A stretch of 64,000 nucleotides of DNA from Apostichopus japonicus (Eukaryota > Echinodermata > Holothuroidea > Aspidochirotida > Stichopodidae), in assembly GCF_037975245.1 (NCBI RefSeq), contig NC_092564.1, positions 24,300,484-24,364,483 on the forward strand, given 5' to 3'. Within the stretch, counting starts at the first letter, position 1; each line of letters begins with the position of its first letter. The translations under genes and the position numbers were made by a program. This document shows, in pieces, positions 58,201 to 64,000 of the stretch. The notes beneath the pieces were generated by a model. That model had not been told where the DNA came from. It ran no database searches and was given only the letters and a program-made list of their open reading frames with translations.

Positions 58201-61200
58201 AACAGAGGTTCCTGAAGCTGGGAACATATTTGTGTACAAGATTACACAGTTGGGGGGGGGGGAGGGGGAGGGTGGCATGAAAGAAATGCAAACTTACCAC
58301 AGAACAAACAGTAGTAGCATATGAATCATATGAGTCTTCATTTATGTCAATATTGACTGTCTGAACTGATATTTGAGTAGCATTGACCTCTGTAATCAAC
58401 AGTTGACCTCTGAACTTTAAGGCAGCTGTGTAGAAAAACAAAATGACAACAATCTTCAATTATAACAAAGGCAAATTCAGTTCATGTTAGGTAGAGATGA
58501 ATTGCACTCTAGGTTATACAATATAGTAATCTATATTGTATAACCTATATACAAGGTTATATGATTGCATCATAACCCAGTCTATAAAAAAATAATTCTA
58601 CAAGTAAATGAAAACCAGAAAACTGACTGGGATGATATAATTGTCATATCTGATAGGATATTAAAATCTGGCACAAACAGTTCCAATATCTCTCACAAGG
58701 TTTAATTTGCTGCACACAAGTCAGTGCTGAATTGTCAACAGATAAATTATGAAAAGATATACCCTGACAGACATTATCAATAGATGTGTTGGCAGCTGGT
58801 AAGTAATGTTTCTAGCAAGTTTGAAATTTGAAAAAGCAGAGTATTGTTTTGAAGTACCTCGGTTGTTGTCAATCACAGACTGTCTGTTGATTATTGATAT
58901 ACTATGTTTTCTTTCCTCCAGGAGAGATGGCAGAGAGGGTAATAGGAATACCATTTCTGTTTTTTTACAATATCCCAACTGTAAGCCTACATCTCAACCT
59001 ACTGTACACATATACACTTTGGATTACTACAACACTGAAAGAAATACTAACCACTGCAGATCCCCTCAATAAGCATGTAGCCATCACTGCATTCACAACG
59101 GTAGGACCCAGCTGTATTCACACAGATGGCTTCTCCCAAGTAATCGCAGGGGTTCTGCAGACATTCATTGATATCTAACAAAAGAGAACAGAAACAAACT
59201 TCATATATGACACGATGATGTAAATACTGCATGAATGAAATTACAACCTTTCTCATGGTGAAGGGGAAAGGGTAGAGGCAAGGTAAGGGGTCTTTCCTAG
59301 TGGGGAGTGAAGGGGTCTTTTCTAGTGGGGAGGAAAGGGTGTTTCCTAGTGGGGAGTGAAGGGGTCTTTCTAACTGACATATTTGAATTCTCTTATTAAA
59401 TTAGAATTACGTGTCTATACATAATACATGTTCTGGTACATTATGTATAAAAACTACAAACTATGAAAGAGATTACCAGTGTACCTGAGTTGTGGTTGGG
59501 GTGATATTATGGGAATGTTGCTATCAGGGGTGACAAAACTGGAGGACTGAATCAGGGCAGGGGGAGGGGGCACAAAGTTGAGGAGCAGTGGGGCATTCAA
59601 CTATTCTTTTAAGGGGGAAGAACTACGACATCACTTCAAAACTTTCAGGCAAAATGAATCATCTGAGACCTTATATCACAAATTCCAGTATTTGGATATT
59701 GTTCAACAACTAGATATGATGGTTTTGTTTTTCACCACAAGTTTATATTAAGTAATGGAAAAAGAATGGTACTAAAAAATCACTTAAGACAAAGAGGGTG
59801 GATATGTTTAATTAAAACGTCTACCCCTACCTTCACAAGAGCCATTCAATTGCTGGTATCCACTCTTACAGTCCTGACAAGCAAAGCTGTTGTTGCTCGT
59901 GAAAACGCACTTAGTGAAGCCACGCTCAAAGCAGTGATGAGTTCCTTCGGCACAAGGGTCAATTACTGCAAAAAAAAGACAAAAAAAAAAAAGACTTAGG
60001 ATTATCGACACAAACTTATCACATCAATGTTTTATCGGTCAATATAGAATCAGCAGTACTTGCACCTGTAGTTCCGTAATCTATCTTAGTTAGAATTTTA
60101 TTGACTACTAGGTTTGAGAAGCCAGGGTGTGTTGCTTCATTTCATCTAAGGCCACAGGGGAAGGCAGTTCATTAATTAGTAGTTAAGTAGTCTTGAAAGT
60201 GTCAAGTAATCCTCCCATTCCCCCAATCCTCCCTCTCCTTTTGTCATTCATTCTCCCTCTCTTTCCCAATACATACACCTTCCTCGTGCAATCCTCCCCT
60301 TTTCCATCTACCTTTGTCATCCTTTCTCCCTTCCCAATACAAACACCTTCCTCATGCAATCCTCCCTCTCTCCCCTCCCACTTCTCCCCTCCCACTTCTC
60401 CTCTCTCCCCTCCCACTTCTCCTCTCTCCCCTCCCACTTCTCCCCTCCCACTTCTCCTCTCCCCCGGCCACTCCTCCTGGAGAGGGTAAACCTAATGAAT
60501 ACCGGGAGTACCTATAGTACAAATTTTGGAATGGCAACACTTTATTTGGTGTATGAATTTAAAACATAATTCAGGCCGAGAGAGCTGTGCCATGTCGAAA
60601 GACCAAGTGAAGGAGGCTACCAGTACCTCTGGGTTTAGTTGTTATCACTGTTGATTTTGCTATACCCATTTTATTCAGAAGCAGAACGGAAGCGACGGTA
60701 CCCCATGGGCAGAAGGAAGGTCACACAGAAGTAGAGAACCGTCCATATCAACACAATTCATACGTTTATTATTTATTAAGCACAAAACATTCACATTCGA
60801 ACATTCACCTTAGTAAAGCAAGGAAAAACATTCACCTAAGTAATTGTTTTAAAACAAAACCAAAGTTACTTTAAATTTTTCATAAGGCTCTTTAACTCTT
60901 TTCTTTGATTGATTGGAATGGAATCAAGTGAGGAATATAAATTTGTTCACGTCACACAAACAAAGGAAGCAAAGGACACCCCACCCTGTCCACCCTACTA
61001 TGTATCAACATCTCTACGAAACCAGGCTAAATTGAATTAGAAAAAAAAAACTGGATAAAAGACAGTTAGGAATAATTAGATAACGAAAAAGCTTTGGAAC
61101 GAGTTTTAAAGCTAGCAGACTTGAGACAGTCACTCCACTTAAAGGTGAAGTTTTATGACTGTTGATGTGTAAACATTGAGGGTGTTGAGTTTGACGAAAA

Positions 61201-63572
61201 GAGGATTAATGTGAGAAAGAATGTAATGCACTGCCTGTCTCAGTTTTGCAGTCGCGAAGGATAGGTAGAATTACAGTAAGATAAGTATGGTAGGATAATG
61301 TTATGGTGTTATGTTATGGAGTAGCAGTAATTGACAAAGGGTCCAAGGCCCAGAACAGGATAGTGTTGTCAGAATAAAGAATCATAAAGATCTGATCACC
61401 TGAATGATGAAGGTTGTTAACATAAAGGATAAAAAGAAGTCCAACTTGCACAGTTTTGGCCTAATTTTATTTAGAACATTTAATATGAATTTGGAACAAA
61501 TTTTGTGCCCCCTCCCCCAAATAATGACAAATGATAAGGGAACTCACATGGAAGTGTAACGTTGACCGATACTTTCAGAACTCTGCTGTCTGGCTCAACA
61601 AAGTCTTTATTCCTTCCAGTGAGACCTCTATCAAAGGCCTCTTCTACGTCAGCAAGAACGTACTCCGTATTCACTATCAGGTCTACTCGGAATTCCACAT
61701 TGACCCCCATAGACACATTGGTAAATCCTTCCACACTGCATCCCAGATAATCGCCAAGTATAGATGTTGTCCTGAACAAAGCATCCACCTGAAAATAAAT
61801 CAGAAAATATTAATAACTGCTCAGTCATTCAACGCTTTTCATGATGTCATACATTTCTTAATGACCTTAGTTATTACGACCCATTTAAATAAAGAAAAAT
61901 TGGGATTTATTGACCTTCCCGATAGTCACATGACCACTGATTCAGAATATACTGTAGGTTACAACACCAAACATTGCAAAATACACCAATTTTCTAAGCT
62001 GCCTCCATTCTACTAAAACTTTTCAAAAGGGAGTGAACATCCCTCCTATTACACCCCGTCCCTGGACAACTTAATATTTTACCATCCCCCTCCCCCGATC
62101 TGCAGTGCAAAATAAAGGAGTTTTGCACCTGCCTATACTGCTCAATACGATTAATTTGAATTGGTACATATAAAAGTACAGTACATAAAAAATTGTCCCG
62201 ATTGGTTATAGTTTCCTAGTCAGCAGTGGAACAATTATTTTTAATTTACCATACATATCTGATGACATTGTTGTAAATAGGACAAGTATTTAATATGGGA
62301 AGCCTTGTCATAAGTTTGACTGAATTTGGGTGTTTTAAAGATAAGGGCGAATGAGTGAAACGTTGCAAGTACACCTAGGAAATGAAAACAAGTATTTTTA
62401 CAAACACTACGTCACAAAATACATGTTGAAACAAAATCATAACCACCAATGTAACTGTTGTATTACATTGTCTGTATTACACAAATTGTCATTGCTGATT
62501 TTCTGAGTAGCATATTATAGTCATGCTAAGCCTTGTAGATTTGTAAGAGAAACGATTCACCACCCTCACATTTGGCTTGGATGGGGTACAATGAAGCTCA
62601 CATTGGCTTGGATGGGGTACATTAAAGCTCACATTGGCTTGGATGGACTACATTGAAGCTCATATTGGCTTGGATGGGGTACATTGAATCTCACATTTGG
62701 CATGGATGGGGTACATTGAAGCTCACATTTGGCTTGGACGGGGTACATTGAAGCTCACATTGGCTTGGATGGGGTACAGTGAAGCTCACATTGGCTTGGA
62801 TGGGGTACATTGAAGCTCACATTGAAGAAACAGAGTGACTTACATCTTGACCGAGCTCAATGGAGATTTGCGAGAGATTATACAAGTCAAATAGAGAGTT
62901 GACATTCCATCCCTTGATATCAGTAAAAATGACCATCATGGTGAACGACTTGGAAACTGCAAGAAAGGAAGCAAGAAAGATAAGAAAAATAATAATTTGA
63001 AATAAATTCTTAAATAAATTAAAATGGCTAACAATAGTTTTCAATATTCATATTAATTGGTTGGAAAAAACGTAACTGTTTTACTACTAACAATTACCTA
63101 TGTATCAATTTATGGGCAACTACGTACCAATGAGCCCCTCCCCCCAGCTATGTTGGTCTGGGGCATTCACAAATAAAATATTTTAAAGATGCTTCTTTAC
63201 AGTGGCCCAGATCAAACATTAAAAATTCTGAATCAAATTTTAGACACAAAATTATGCTTGTCATTAGTGAACTGTTTATTAGCTGTACTTCACAATCTAT
63301 GCTCAGCATTAAAACTGAAGAACTCTAAAAATACTTTATCAATATAATGTCATTATAACAACCTACAGTAAGCAATGCACATTTAACACAACTATGCTAG
63401 GATCAAAGACGGCAGATTCAAGTACAGAACTGTATTGGATACTCACCAGAGCACGTGTTGTTAATCTTGTAATAACCGGTCATACAGATACAGTCATAAG
63501 ATCCATACACATTACTACATTTCTGGTTCTCCTCTGTCGGGCATGGTATGGTGCTGGCACACTCATCGATAT
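52267..63572 (-). CDS. EGF/SEA-domain single-pass membrane protein, 3' part (12 exons)
   Basis: Exons in order: 63572-63447 (cbEGF, DIDECAS), 62956-62844 and 61788-61548 (SEA-like), 59965-59831 (EGF-like), 59174-59052 (cbEGF, DINECLQ), 58425-58298 and 57516-57270 (second SEA-like, [10 protein letters not shown]), 55725-55644 and 54856-54807 ([25 protein letters not shown]), 53799-53411 (membrane segment [18 protein letters not shown] and cytosolic start), 52785-52633, 52437-52267 (Ser-rich, acidic tail, stop). Every junction has GT-AG and the phases fit, giving about 652 codons. EGF exons are phase 1-1, as in shuffled modules. The layout suggests a cell-surface glycoprotein of the mucin-like or proteoglycan type. 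Neither SEA-like unit shows the usual GSVV-type self-cleavage site. The 5' exons lie beyond 64000. The exact orthologue is not recognised. Confidence 0.85.
52800..53400. other. Intron of the EGF/SEA gene
   Basis: Nothing coding recognised. A plus-strand frame here has no domain or splice support. Confidence 0.4.
53800..54806. other. Intron of the EGF/SEA gene
   Basis: AT-rich, no recognisable element. Confidence 0.4.
55077..55422. mobile_element. hAT-like miniature element (346 bp)
   Basis: It begins CAGGGTTTCCC and ends with the complement of CAGGGGTGCATG. The 8-bp target duplication CTTTAAAG is exact on both sides (55069-55076, 55423-55430) and is itself palindromic. No coding capacity. 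It lies in an intron of the EGF/SEA gene. Confidence 0.8.
55726..57269. other. Intron of the EGF/SEA gene
   Basis: No element or exon recognised apart from a C run near 55827-55838. Confidence 0.35.
59277..59370. repeat. ~28-bp tandem repeat
   Basis: Three to four copies of GGGTCTTTCCTAGTGGGGAG with AGTGAAG linkers, close to the cbEGF exon at 59174. Confidence 0.75.
60205..60480. repeat. Long C/T-only-biased tract with tandem structure
   Basis: CTCCCCTCCCACTTCT units near 60365-60465, and a longer ~110-bp repeat (CCCAATACA.ACACCTTCCTC, GCAATCCTCCC) at about 60260-60365. Mirror-symmetric pyrimidine runs like this can form triplex DNA. Confidence 0.8.
60500..61547. other. Intron of the EGF/SEA gene
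   Basis: No exon or recognised element. Confidence 0.35.
62568..62825. repeat. ~31-bp minisatellite, about 8 copies, next to a SEA exon
   Basis: The unit is GGCTTGGATGGGGTACATTGAAGCTCACATT with single-base changes and 1-bp length changes. It ends about 19 bases from the exon end at 62844 (minus strand), so it lies just inside the intron beyond the donor. Confidence 0.9.
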
Positions 63573-64000
63573 CTGTCATGAAAAAGATATATAGATACCA
63601 ATTAGCATCACCATCATCATCGTAAAGAGAACAGTTTGCAAGAGCAAGAAGTTGTAGTTATTTGTTGCAGTTTCAAGCCCAGTTTGTATTTGAATAAAGT
63701 AATATAGATGTCAGTCAGAGCTGTAATTGATGTGGGGATGCAGGGGGCTGGGTGGGTGTTCACCCCACTTTTCAACCTCAGATCAAAAAGGAGTCTTTAA
63801 CAACCACTTGGCCACACCCCCTCCTACATAGAATCCTGGATTCGAGCCTTTTAAAGAGGAAAGGTGTTGATCCATTGTGCCATTTTTAATTTCACATTTC
63901 ATGACTTTACTAGCAGGGATGGTGATCATCTTCTGACTGTCAACTGGTTCATCATTTACGTACACGTGCATGTAGTAAGAAGATAACCCAGGGTTAAGAT
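63573..64000. other. Intron of the EGF/SEA gene with a repeat fragment
   Basis: The motif CACCCCACTTTTCAACCTC and the C-rich stretch at 63760-63840 resemble the dispersed GC-rich repeats near 2700 and 10600. No exon was found before the window end. Confidence 0.4.

Overview
This is a piece of animal nuclear genome, AT-rich and dense in repeats. It has interrupted genes with GT-AG introns, CR1/L2-like, Jockey/CR1-like and Rex1/Babar-like LINEs, tRNA-derived SINEs, hAT-type elements, and an LTR retrotransposon of the Gmr1 kind (integrase ahead of reverse transcriptase), a group described from deuterostomes. I infer a marine invertebrate deuterostome, perhaps an echinoderm; the sequence does not fix the species.

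Four host genes are supported. (1) A Gal-3-O-sulfotransferase family gene on the minus strand (4112-9699): exon 1 carries the membrane anchor and exon 2 the whole catalytic domain, and the intron between them is largely filled by a nearly full-length but broken LINE. (2) The 3' end of an unrecognised plus-strand gene (13326-14038). (3) CRPPA/ISPD, a complete nine-exon plus-strand gene (34213-51470) for the enzyme that makes CDP-ribitol for alpha-dystroglycan glycosylation. (4) The 3' part of a minus-strand gene for an EGF/SEA-domain single-pass membrane protein (12 exons, 63572 down to 52267), convergent with CRPPA. All joins in genes 1-4 keep frame. A frameshifted receptor-ectodomain-like fragment lies at 522-906.

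Layout: 1-4 kb holds the receptor fragment and a LINE 3' part with a 655-bp hAT-like element inside it. 4-10 kb holds the sulfotransferase, with a decayed second copy of its first exon upstream. 10-15 kb holds relics of a GC-rich repeat family and gene 2. 15.8-17.8 kb holds a cluster of tRNA-derived SINEs around a truncated LINE. 18.18-20.62 kb is a DNA transposon with 4-bp target duplications. 20.8-30.7 kb is a tandem array of about 120-bp units made from the coding 3' end of a LINE, split by a young, apparently intact Gmr1-like element (22426-29452). 31.5-32.8 kb is an internally deleted Ty1/copia relic. 34-51.5 kb is CRPPA, with a second 4-bp-duplication transposon next to exon 3, an array of copied splice donors just after exon 3, and a Rex1-like LINE in intron 6. 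51.6-52.1 kb holds two minisatellites between convergent genes. 52-64 kb is the EGF/SEA gene.

The most unusual observations are: the two related DNA transposons, each with a short 'GGGCAGG..' terminal repeat, 4-bp target duplication and eight element-specific 14-15-bp boxes; the array of about 18 copies of the exon 3/donor junction in CRPPA; and the LINE-derived 40-codon satellite that the Gmr1-like element interrupts.
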